Shown here in pieces: positions 8,782 through 17,218 of a DNA stretch of 43,809 nucleotides. This DNA comes from Candidatus Iainarchaeum sp. GTDB lineage: Archaea > Iainarchaeota > Iainarchaeia > JAGGVJ01. Location of the stretch: contig JAGGVJ010000038.1 in assembly GCA_021158055.1 (NCBI GenBank), positions 1 through 43,809 of the forward strand. The letters run 5' to 3'. Every line of letters starts with the position of its first letter. Position 1 is the first letter of the stretch. The position numbers and the translations under genes are program-made. The notes under the pieces are model-generated. The model made no database searches, was not told where the DNA came from, and saw nothing but the letters and a program-made list of their open reading frames with translations.

Positions 8782-9336
8782 ATGAAGCCTGGGAGAAAAG
8801 GTCTTGATGACGTTGAAAGAAGAAAACTTGCTTCGTATGCTTCTTCTGGTGTAAAGTCGCAGGAGGCTTTGTTTTGGCCAAGTGTTGACAGGCTGGGCAA
8901 GCTTGGCATAACAAGTGACGCAAGGCTTGAAATGCGCGACATTGTCGGCTTGATTTTCCCTTCTGAAGTGTCTCCGAAATACAATGAGATTGCCGTTTCT
9001 TTCATGGATCTGGTCCTGAAGACCCCTTATAACCTGACCCACGATGACATGGGGCGGTGGCTAAGGGAAAACGGGTTTTCAGAGTCGACTTTTTACAATG
9101 TCGTAAGGTTGCGTTTGAGGCGCGCCGGTTTAATCAAAATTTCAAGGCTTGGCCAGACAGTGAAGACTTCCAAGACAAAATACAGTAAAAGCGTGGTAAG
9201 CTTGAGCGAGAGTTTCGGGCGCATTGCTGAGAGAGTCGGAAGCGAGTATACAAGCATCGTGGCAAAGGCCCGCAAGGACTACACAGGAAGAAACCCCAAG
9301 TTGTTTTCTGATGAAAACAAAGTGGAAGATAATTAA
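8782..9336 (+). CDS. Hypothetical protein with HTH-like central region
   Basis: ORF MKPGRKGLDDVERRKLASYASSG...; MGRWLRENGFSESTFYNVVRLRLRRAGLI. Confidence 0.6.
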   Translation: MKPGRKGLDDVERRKLASYASSGVKSQEALFWPSVDRLGKLGITSDARLEMRDIVGLIFPSEVSPKYNEIAVSFMDLVLKTPYNLTHDDMGRWLRENGFSESTFYNVVRLRLRRAGLIKISRLGQTVKTSKTKYSKSVVSLSESFGRIAERVGSEYTSIVAKARKDYTGRNPKLFSDENKVEDN

Positions 9337-9395
9337 AAAAGAGTTATAATTTATAATCTAAGGTTATACAAAGCGCAAAGGGAGAAATTGATGCA

Positions 9396-9740
9396 ATGGT
9401 GTTTGACAGCAAGGGTCTGAACCACATAAGAAAAAGGCGAAACGGTTACATAGATTACGAAAAGTACCCGCATCCTAACAAGTGGATGAAAATCATTGAC
9501 AAAATTGTGATTTTTAGTGGTTTTGCGGGTTTTTTGATTACCCTGCCGCAAATAACACGCATCTGGATTGACAATGTAACCGCGGGTGTGTCGCTTGTTT
9601 CCTGGATGGGTTATTTTGTGATTGCGGTTACCTGGATAATTTACGGGCTGGTGCACAAGGAAAAGTCAATTATAATCACAAATGTGTTGTGGGTTTTGGC
9701 CCACACCATGATAATTGTGGGACTTTTGATTTACGGGTAA
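9396..9740 (+). CDS. SemiSWEET/PQ-loop family transporter
   Basis: GFAGFLITLPQITRIW...TAGVSLVSWMGYFVIAVTWIIYGLVHKEKSIIITN. Confidence 0.8.
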   Translation: MVFDSKGLNHIRKRRNGYIDYEKYPHPNKWMKIIDKIVIFSGFAGFLITLPQITRIWIDNVTAGVSLVSWMGYFVIAVTWIIYGLVHKEKSIIITNVLWVLAHTMIIVGLLIYG

Positions 9741-12636
9741 GGTTGCAGGCGCCTATTTCTTTCATGTGCTCTATTCTTTTCTGCAGCAGCTTTGGTGTGC
9801 CGATGTCGCTTCTGTAACGCACGTTTCCCTTGACTTTCATGCATGCTTTTTCTGCTTTTTCCTGCGCCTCGTCTATGGTGTCTGCAACTGCGACGATTCC
9901 AAGCGCTCTTGAAGAGCTCATGAACAGTTTTCCCTGTTGTTGGTTTACTGACGCAAAGTAAATATTGACTCCTTCCTGCGCCTCGTCCTCTATGCTTCTT
10001 ATGTCAACTTCGTCACCGCTTGACGGGTTGTCCGGATATCCTTTCGGAACAAGGTATTTGCATACTGTTGCCTTGTCGGAGAATTTTACGTCAATGTCTT
10101 TCAGTTTTGTTGCGGTTATTGCGCGGCAGATTTCAACAAGGTCTGTTTCAAGCAGTGTTAGCGCGTTTATTGCTTCGGGGTCGCCGAGCCGCGCGTTGTA
10201 TTCAATGAGCTTGACTCCGTTTTTTGTTGCTATGAACCCGCCGTACATTATTCCTTTGTATTTTTGCTTTGTTTCAGCCAGTATTGCCTTGTTGACTTCA
10301 ATGGTGATGTCGTGTGCCTGCCTGATGTGGCTTTTGGTTATGAACGGAAGGCCTTTGCATGCTCCGTTGTATGACCCCATACCTCCGGTATTCGGTCCTG
10401 TGTCGTCTTCAAATGCTCTTTTGTGATCCTGTATTGGCGGCATGTCAATCACTGTTTCACCGTCAACAAAGGACTGCAGGCTGAATTCTTCCCCTGCAAG
10501 CTTTTCTTCAATTACTGCCTTGTTTCCCTGCGCAAATATTTCTTTGCAGTAATCAATCCCGTCCTGAACGGTCTGCAGGTGTTCTCCCTGCACTTTTACT
10601 CCTTTGCCTCCTGTAAGGCCGTCTGGCTTGACAACAAATCCTGTGTCCTGAAGTGATTCCAGGAATTCTTCAAGTCCTTGCGTTGAGGAGAATATTTCAA
10701 ATTTGGGGTTTCCGAAGATGTTGTGTTTTTTCAAAAGCAGTCTTGTAAACGATTTGCTTGTTTCAAGTTTTCCGAGTTCTTTTTTCGGCCCTACTGACGG
10801 GATCCCCATTTTTTCAAGCTCGTCTGCAACACCTGCTGAAATGGGCAGCTCTGGTCCGATGAACGCAAATTCGGGTTTTGTTTGTTTTGCAAATTCAACT
10901 ATCGCGGAAACGTCATCCAATGCGCCGATTTTTATCTGCTCGGACAATCCTGCAATTCCCGGGTTCATTGCGTTCATGAATGCGTAGATTTTGGGTTTTG
11001 ACACGCTTTTTTTCAGGGTTTCTGCTATGATGTGTTCTCTCGCGCTGTTTCCGATGACAAGGATTTTGGGGTGTTTTCCCGCATTTTGCGCTTGTGTCGC
11101 GTGGTCTGCAGCGGTTTCACCTTCAGTTGCGGTGGTTTTACCTTCAAGGCCTTCGGTTATTGCTGTGTGGGGGCTGTTGTTTGAGTTGATTTCTTCTGTT
11201 CTTTTTTTTGCTATCTCTTCAAGGGTTGTTTGTTTCATTTTTATCGGGTAGTTGCCGTCCAAACACGCGGTGCACAGGTTTTCACAGCCGATTGCTTTTT
11301 TCAGCCCCTCGATTGTCTGGTAGGTTACGGTGTCTGCACCGATTTCCTGTGCTATTTCGGCTTCGGTTTTGTTGTTTGCTATGAGCTCGTCTTTTGTGGG
11401 CATGTCTATCCCGTAAATGCACGGGTACATGATCTTGGGGCATGTTGAGATCATGTGAACGCTTTTCGCGTCGGATTTTTTGAGTTTTGCAATGAGTTTT
11501 GCGCTTGTTGTGCCGCGCACTATGCTGTCATCAATTATGGCTATTTTTTTCCCTGTCACTTCGTGTTTTAAGGTGTTTATCTTGAGGTTTGCCGCGTCTT
11601 CTCTTTCGCTTTGGGTGGGCATTATGAATGTTCTTCCGATATACCTGTTTTTTATTAATCCTTCCCTGTAAGGCACTTTTATCTTTTCCGAGAATGCAAG
11701 GGCTGCGGTCCGCGAGGTGTCCGGGGCGGCTATGACCACGTCAACTTCTATGTTTTTTTTGTCTTGTTTTTTTGCCCATTCATGCACAATTTCTTCACCG
11801 AGTCTTTGCCTTGTTTTGTAAACGCTTTTTCCGTTGAGGTCTGAGTCAGGGCGGGCAAAGTATACATATTCAAACATGCAGTGAGAGTAAGTGTCTTCAA
11901 CAAGTTTTTTTCTGCAGATCCCTGTCTCGCGGTCTATAATGACAATTTCTCCTGGCTGCACGTCATCAACAAGCTCAAAATCCAATGCATCGCAGGCAAC
12001 TGTTTCTGAGGCGATCAGATAACTTTTCCCTGTTGGCTCTTTTTTTTCTCCTATTACAAGGGGTTTGATTCCTTTGGGGTCGCGGAATGCAATGAGTCCT
12101 ATTCCTTTGATTATCCCCACTATTGAGTAACTTCCAATCGCTTTTTCCATGAATTTCCGGGTTGCGGCAATAACATCTTGTTTTGTGGGCTTTTCCCTGT
12201 TGTTGACATGCATCTCATGCTTTAAAAGGAGTGAAAAGACCTGCATCAGGCCTTCAAGGTCGCACTGTGAACTGAGTGAAATGTTTTTGTCCCACAGCCA
12301 TTTTTTAAGTTCTTCGTAGTTTATGGTGTTTCCGTTGCTTGCCATTGCAATTTCTATTGGAAGAGATGTAAAAAACGGTTGCGCGTTTTTGCGTGTGCAT
12401 GCCCCGGCTGTTGTGTATCTTACATGCCCTATGCCGATGTTGCCCTGAAGTTTCGAAAGATTGTGGTCTTTGAAAGTTTGGGTCACAAGACCTTTCTTTT
12501 TTCTTATTCTGATTTTCCCGTCAAAAAGAGTCGCGATCCCAACTGAATCCTGGCCGCGGTGCTGCAGAGAAAGCAGTGACTGATAAATTTTTTTAGATGT
12601 GTTTTCATTAGAAAGTATTCCAACTATCCCACACAT
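9676..12636 (-). CDS. purF-purD: Fused amidophosphoribosyltransferase (PurF) and phosphoribosylamine-glycine ligase (PurD)
   Basis: N-terminal MCGIVGIL, SLQHRGQDSVGIAT, PRPP loop IAIIDDSIVRGTTS; low-complexity linker; C-terminal ILVIGNSAREHIIAETLKK, AFIGPELPISAGVADELE, VVKPDGLTGGKGVKV, NTGGMGSY, EYNARLGDPEA; one uninterrupted ORF. Confidence 0.92.
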   Translation of the reverse strand: MCGIVGILSNENTSKKIYQSLLSLQHRGQDSVGIATLFDGKIRIRKKKGLVTQTFKDHNLSKLQGNIGIGHVRYTTAGACTRKNAQPFFTSLPIEIAMASNGNTINYEELKKWLWDKNISLSSQCDLEGLMQVFSLLLKHEMHVNNREKPTKQDVIAATRKFMEKAIGSYSIVGIIKGIGLIAFRDPKGIKPLVIGEKKEPTGKSYLIASETVACDALDFELVDDVQPGEIVIIDRETGICRKKLVEDTYSHCMFEYVYFARPDSDLNGKSVYKTRQRLGEEIVHEWAKKQDKKNIEVDVVIAAPDTSRTAALAFSEKIKVPYREGLIKNRYIGRTFIMPTQSEREDAANLKINTLKHEVTGKKIAIIDDSIVRGTTSAKLIAKLKKSDAKSVHMISTCPKIMYPCIYGIDMPTKDELIANNKTEAEIAQEIGADTVTYQTIEGLKKAIGCENLCTACLDGNYPIKMKQTTLEEIAKKRTEEINSNNSPHTAITEGLEGKTTATEGETAADHATQAQNAGKHPKILVIGNSAREHIIAETLKKSVSKPKIYAFMNAMNPGIAGLSEQIKIGALDDVSAIVEFAKQTKPEFAFIGPELPISAGVADELEKMGIPSVGPKKELGKLETSKSFTRLLLKKHNIFGNPKFEIFSSTQGLEEFLESLQDTGFVVKPDGLTGGKGVKVQGEHLQTVQDGIDYCKEIFAQGNKAVIEEKLAGEEFSLQSFVDGETVIDMPPIQDHKRAFEDDTGPNTGGMGSYNGACKGLPFITKSHIRQAHDITIEVNKAILAETKQKYKGIMYGGFIATKNGVKLIEYNARLGDPEAINALTLLETDLVEICRAITATKLKDIDVKFSDKATVCKYLVPKGYPDNPSSGDEVDIRSIEDEAQEGVNIYFASVNQQQGKLFMSSSRALGIVAVADTIDEAQEKAEKACMKVKGNVRYRSDIGTPKLLQKRIEHMKEIGACNLTRKSKVPQLSWCGPKPTTHL

Positions 12637-12948
12637 ACAAAACCCCCAAAAGCAATCTTACACGTTGTTGCCGCTGTTTTTTGGAACAGTAGCGTTTATT
12701 TTCAATTCAAATACTTCTTGTCTGTTCTTGATTATATTACTGGATTCCAGATTTATATTGGTTTGTTTATTGTGTCCAAACACTCAGACCCCCCGAACTT
12801 CCTGTATTCTCTGCTTGTTTTTTCACTGAATTTTGCAGCTTTTTCAATTCAAAGAACAACGTTTATTTAAAGGTTTTTCCTGTAAAAAACAAAAACCGCA
12901 AACCCAAAGTATGTGCAAAAAAGATGCAATATATGTATATATAAATAT

Positions 12949-13028
12949 GTATAATAATATATATGTATAATAATATATATGTATAATAATATATATGTAT
13001 AATAATATATATGTATAATAATATAATA
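12949..13028. repeat. Tandem repeat, unit GTATAATAATATATAT (16 bp), about 5 copies
   Basis: Four exact 16-bp units plus one partial unit, read directly. Confidence 0.9.
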
Positions 13029-13144
13029 AATAAAGTATATATTTTATCATTTTGTATTGATGGCTGTGAAGGATTTTTGTGTTTGCGTGCTGGAATGGAT
13101 ATGGCTGCAAGTAGCTTGTTGATTGAAAAAAGCTTAAAAAGTAG

Positions 13145-13456
13145 TTATTTGCCTATCCTGTGTCTTTTCGGTGGCAGATAAGGGTTTTTTTCTTTGGGCT
13201 TTTCGGCGGGTTCGTTGTTTCCTTTTTCCTGGACTATTATGATGTCTCCTGAGGAGATGACGTTATTGTATAAGATGCTTTTTTCCTTAAGCAGTTTTTC
13301 TGCGTGGGATTTGTTTGTTATCCTTAGCGGTTCAAGGGTTATTCTCTCGATTGTCCCTTCTTCCATGTTCATTATGATATCATGGACTTTGCCGAGGTAT
13401 TTTGCTTGGTCATTGTATATGTCAATGCCCCACAGTTGGGATAGCTTTATGCTCAT
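13145..13456 (-). CDS. PRC-barrel domain protein
   Basis: LSQLWGIDIYNDQAKYLGKVHDIIMNMEEGTIERITLEPL. Confidence 0.8.
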   Translation of the reverse strand: MSIKLSQLWGIDIYNDQAKYLGKVHDIIMNMEEGTIERITLEPLRITNKSHAEKLLKEKSILYNNVISSGDIIIVQEKGNNEPAEKPKEKNPYLPPKRHRIGK

Positions 13457-13940
13457 TGTATCTTTTCCTTTTTGTTGTTTGTTGTATAATTGAATAATGT
13501 ATAAATCTTGTAATTTATGCTATAAATATCCTTTGTTTTTTGGGGCTCTGTAGAAATTCTTTTAAAACCCAAAATTGTGGGAGAAATGCTGGTTGGGAAG
13601 CTATCGTTTTTGGTTTTTTGAAACATGTTTTCTGTAGATAAAAAAACGCAAACCAGTGTCACTTTAATTTTCATTTATAAAGGATTTTTACAGAGCAGTT
13701 TTTTGGTGTTTATTAACAGTTGTGGGTTGTTTTATAAATTGTTATTGTTTTTATTTATTGGACTTGTTATATGTCTTACTGGTTTGTTTTTGTGCTTTTG
13801 TTGCAATCAGTTGTGATTAATCTGAAATATCTGAAATGGATTAGGGCCCGTGATCTAATAATAGGGGAAGTGAGGGGTGTTGGAGTGGGTGTTTTTAAAA
13901 GAGAATATTTTTTGAGGAATTTTTGAGGAGTGGGTGTTAG

Positions 13941-14645
13941 ATGAAGGAAGTGTCTGTTTCATTGCCTGAGAAAAAAGTGATAATTGTGGGTACGGCGCAC
14001 GTTCTTCCCGAAAGCGTTGAGCTTGTGAAGAAAGTGATAAGGGAGGAAAAGCCGGATGTTGTTGCAGTGGAGCTTGACGAAGTAAGATATGCTTCGATGA
14101 TGTCTGAGAAAAAACCTAAGATTGACAAAAAGCAGCTTTTGAACCCGAAAAATTTTGTTTTTATTTCAGTGCAGTATTTGTTGTCTCTTGTTCAGAAAAA
14201 GCTTGGGGATTCTTTTGGGGTGGAGCCGGGAAGCGAGCTCAAGCAGGCAATAGAGGAAGCGAGGGGGGTTGGAGCAAGGGTGGAGCTGGTTGACCGCGAC
14301 ATCAGGATCACAATGTCAAGGATGATCCAAAAAATGAGCTTTCGTGAAAAGATGCGGTTTGTGTCACAGCTTTTTCTTGGGTTTTTCGGTGTAGGGGGGA
14401 AGGTTGATTTGACAAATCTTTCAGATGAAAAGATTGAGGATGAGCTAATGCCGATATTTAAGAATGATTTTCCAAGCGTTTACACTGTTTTGGTTGAGGA
14501 AAGGGATGAGTACATGGCGCAGGTGATTTTTTCCCTGCTTCCTTCCTGTGAAAAAATGGTTGTGGTTGTGGGGGCAGGGCACAAGAAAGGCCTTGCAAAA
14601 AAACTTTCAGGCCTTGCAGGGTCAGGCAATGCAATTGCAATGTAA
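13941..14645 (+). CDS. TraB/PrgY (GumN-like) family protein
   Basis: IIVGTAHVLPESVELVKKVIREEKPDVVAVELDEVRYASM; later VVVGAGHKKGL. Confidence 0.85.
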   Translation: MKEVSVSLPEKKVIIVGTAHVLPESVELVKKVIREEKPDVVAVELDEVRYASMMSEKKPKIDKKQLLNPKNFVFISVQYLLSLVQKKLGDSFGVEPGSELKQAIEEARGVGARVELVDRDIRITMSRMIQKMSFREKMRFVSQLFLGFFGVGGKVDLTNLSDEKIEDELMPIFKNDFPSVYTVLVEERDEYMAQVIFSLLPSCEKMVVVVGAGHKKGLAKKLSGLAGSGNAIAM

Positions 14646-14794
14646 TACTTGCAATGCATTCTTGTGCGTTTGCGAACATTTTTTATTTGGGCTTTGATTT
14701 ATAAGTATATAGTAAGTTGTGTATGTAATAATTTGTATTGGCTGTTAACAGTGCCTTTGCAGCAGTTTGATAATGTTTATTGGGGGATATATTG

Positions 14795-15064
14795 ATGGGG
14801 GTTGAAGTGGTGGAGGTCCTGTTTAAAAAAAAACCGGCGATGTCGCTTATTTTTTTAAAGGATAAAAAGCAGGAGTGGTACGCTTCAAAACTTGCAAAGA
14901 GAGTTGACTGCACTTATCCCCACATGGTGAATGTGCTGAAAAGGTTTGAAAAGAGCGGTTTTGTTAATTTTAACCAGGACGGCCGAAAGAAGTTGATTGT
15001 CCTGACCGAGAAAGGCCATGAAATAGCTGGATTGCTGCAGCGTATCTCTGGAAAAATGAATTGA
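14795..15064 (+). CDS. MarR-like winged-helix transcriptional regulator
   Basis: WYASKLAKRVDCTYPHMVNVLKRFEKSGFVNFNQDGRKKLIVLTEKGHEIA. Confidence 0.75.
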   Translation: MGVEVVEVLFKKKPAMSLIFLKDKKQEWYASKLAKRVDCTYPHMVNVLKRFEKSGFVNFNQDGRKKLIVLTEKGHEIAGLLQRISGKMN

Positions 15065-15185
15065 TTTCTGAAAAAACCGTTATCATGCATTTGGAAATAC
15101 TTTTTTTCTGCAAAGAAACTTATTTAAACTCCCCGTGACAATATTTCTTTGGGGAAATAAGTTATCAAATTCAGGGGGGAATCAA

Positions 15186-15362
15186 ATGTTGTTTTGTCCG
15201 CAGTGCGCAAGCAAGGCTATTAAAAAATCTTCGTATCCTTATCACAGGAATAGCAAAAGTGAAAGTCATTTTTATTGCAGCAAGTGCGGTTATTTTGGTT
15301 CTGTTGCTATTGAGAGCCACAAAACCGCGTTTCAGGCCAGGTGTGCGGGTGGGGGAATTTGA
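15186..15362 (+). CDS. Small zinc-ribbon protein
   Basis: CPQCASKA...CSKCGYFG. Confidence 0.55.
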   Translation: MLFCPQCASKAIKKSSYPYHRNSKSESHFYCSKCGYFGSVAIESHKTAFQARCAGGGI

Positions 15363-15589
15363 AGACTTACCTGATTGTCTGGTTCAGCAGCGAGGGCGTA
15401 ATCCCGTCAGAGGTTAATTCCCGTTTGCTTTCTATGGGGTTTGAGGCTGTCCGCGGGAATTATGATTTTGTCTATAATTGGGGGCGCCGTGCGGATTTGA
15501 ATCAGGTTTTGGCTATCGGAGACAAGGTCAACGCAACGTTGAAGGGCACCAAGGTGCTTTATAAGATTGAGACAATTCCCAGCGATTAG
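15359..15589 (+). CDS. Small conserved archaeal protein
   Basis: ORF KTYLIVWFSSEGVIPSEVNSRLLSMGFEAVRGNYDFVYNWGRRADLNQVLAIGDKVNATLKGTKVLYKIETIPSD; TTG start overlaps the upstream stop. Confidence 0.6.
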   Translation: MKTYLIVWFSSEGVIPSEVNSRLLSMGFEAVRGNYDFVYNWGRRADLNQVLAIGDKVNATLKGTKVLYKIETIPSD

Positions 15590-15654
15590 TTTTTGGATTG
15601 TGTTGATTGATTTTTTTAGTCAGGGCTTTTTTTGATATTTATTTGTCGCAGGTG

Positions 15655-16308
15655 ATGTGTTTGAAAAGATTTTTTTTTGCAATGGCAGCCGTTGTCTTTG
15701 TATTCTCTTTTGCGTTTTCAGCAGCAGAAATCTCAGATAAAAACGGTGACCTGATAAAAGGGGGGGACCTGAAGTCAAAAACCATTGAAGAGGTTGCAGA
15801 TATTTACGGAATTGATGCAGGGGGGTATTCTGACCAGTTATCCCGATATGTGGGACTTAGTCTGAACCCAAAGGATTCCTTTCAGCTTTTGCATGATAAT
15901 TACGGGCTGGAGCCAAGTGTTGCAAAAGATATTGCCTTGTCGCTCAAACTGGACAGTTCACTGATTTTGCCTGAAAGCAATGATGTTTCAAAAGGCAGGC
16001 CGTATTATCTTTTGCCTGTTTCGTTGTTTTTGGTTTTTTTGTATGCGGCAGGATATGCTCTTTCTAAAAAAGGAGTTATAAGTGTTGTTGCTCACCGAAA
16101 AGTGTGGAATTTTGTGTTGCTTGTCACGTTTTTGGTTTCCGGGGTGCTGGGGATTTTACTGATTTTAAGAATCAGTTTTGGTTTTGTCATTCCTTTGCCG
16201 TTTAATATTCTGTTTTGGCATGTGGAGGCAGGAATAGCAATGTTTGTGATTTCAGTGTTTCACGTGTTGTGGCATTTGAGTTATTTCAGGAACATGCTTA
16301 AGTTTTAG
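15655..16308 (+). CDS. Membrane protein with DUF4405-like His-containing TM region
   Basis: N-terminal signal/TM; HVEAGIAMFVISVFHVLWHLSYFRNM. Confidence 0.6.
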   Translation: MCLKRFFFAMAAVVFVFSFAFSAAEISDKNGDLIKGGDLKSKTIEEVADIYGIDAGGYSDQLSRYVGLSLNPKDSFQLLHDNYGLEPSVAKDIALSLKLDSSLILPESNDVSKGRPYYLLPVSLFLVFLYAAGYALSKKGVISVVAHRKVWNFVLLVTFLVSGVLGILLILRISFGFVIPLPFNILFWHVEAGIAMFVISVFHVLWHLSYFRNMLKF

Positions 16309-16340
16309 CAGATATAAGTTTGATCTTTTAGTCAGTAAAT

Positions 16341-16781
16341 TTAATATATGTAAAAATAGTATGATTCCTGGTCTGTTGCCACAAACAGCACATCTCTTGT
16401 TTTTAGTTTTCCGGTCCCCATGAAACTTGTTTCCTGGTTTTTCCTGAGTATGTTCAGTTCGGGTCCGCCGTTGATATTGTTTAACTGGACGATCTGGCCT
16501 GATTTTTTTGCCAGGAAGATCTTCAGGGCCGTGAGGTCAACCCTGCCTGTGTTTTCCACGGTTATTCTTACGTTGTCTCCTGATTCTACGTTTCCGCCGA
16601 ATTCGTCTGAGAGCTTCAGGTTTGCGTCGAGTTTTTCTTCAAGTTTTGTCATGCTTGTTTTGGTTTGTTCAAAGTCGGTTATTGTCTGGTTTACTGTGTA
16701 GTTTGTTATCATGGTGATCATCATTCCGAATATCATGACTGAGAATACGAGTGTGAACGCCTGATGTATCCCTCTTTTCAT
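16341..16781 (-). CDS. Archaeal pilin/archaellum FlaF-FlaG-like protein
   Basis: N-terminal hydrophobic helix QAFTLVFSVMIFGMMITMITNYTV; beta-rich VRITVENTGRVDLTALKIFL; 4-bp ATGA overlap with upstream gene. Confidence 0.65.
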   Translation of the reverse strand: MKRGIHQAFTLVFSVMIFGMMITMITNYTVNQTITDFEQTKTSMTKLEEKLDANLKLSDEFGGNVESGDNVRITVENTGRVDLTALKIFLAKKSGQIVQLNNINGGPELNILRKNQETSFMGTGKLKTRDVLFVATDQESYYFYIY

Positions 16782-17218
16782 TGTGTCACCGTGGTTATGT
16801 ATAGTCCTTGCTTGCTGGTTATTATAATCTTGTCCCCTTCGTTTGTCGCTCCAAGGACCATTGTGGTGTTTTGGTCCGGGGGCAGGCTGGTTCTTTGAAG
16901 GGCCAGTTCTTCTATGGTGCCGTTTTCATCCATGTGGTGGGCGGTTATGTTTGTTGCGTCTTTTGATCCCTGGTTTGATATGAACGCGATTGAGTCGCCT
17001 TGATTTATTTCGCTTCCGTTTTCATCCATTACCGCGAGCATGGAGTCGTTTAACACATTTTTTCTTTCCAGATTTTTGATTGCTTCGTTTTCAAACCCGC
17101 TTATTGATTTTTTTTTGATCTGTGTCATGCTTGAGGCTGTGAACAGGAGAATTGACGTGATGCATATTATGAAGAGTATGTTTGAAAATCCTCTTGAGAT
17201 TTGTTTCATGTGGCTCAC
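16778..17218 (-). CDS. Archaeal pilin-like protein
   Basis: RGFSNILFIICITSILLFTASSM; IAFISNQGSKDATNITAHHMDENGT; 4-bp overlap with upstream gene. Confidence 0.6.
   Translation of the reverse strand: MSHMKQISRGFSNILFIICITSILLFTASSMTQIKKKSISGFENEAIKNLERKNVLNDSMLAVMDENGSEINQGDSIAFISNQGSKDATNITAHHMDENGTIEELALQRTSLPPDQNTTMVLGATNEGDKIIITSKQGLYITTVTQ

Noticed and set aside
9965-11671. Series of plus-strand ORFs over the purF-purD gene
   Set aside because: Antisense shadows of a long, well-supported coding frame
12949-13028. Considered as a CRISPR array
   Set aside because: Head-to-tail repeats without unique spacers and no cas genes
12844-13110. Minus-strand ORF rich in Ile/Tyr (YYTYILLYIYIIIHIYYYTYILLYIF)
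   Set aside because: Artefact of the 16-bp AT tandem repeat; no conserved motif
13625-13816. Hydrophobic 63-aa ORF
   Set aside because: Low complexity, T-rich DNA, no motif or clear start signal
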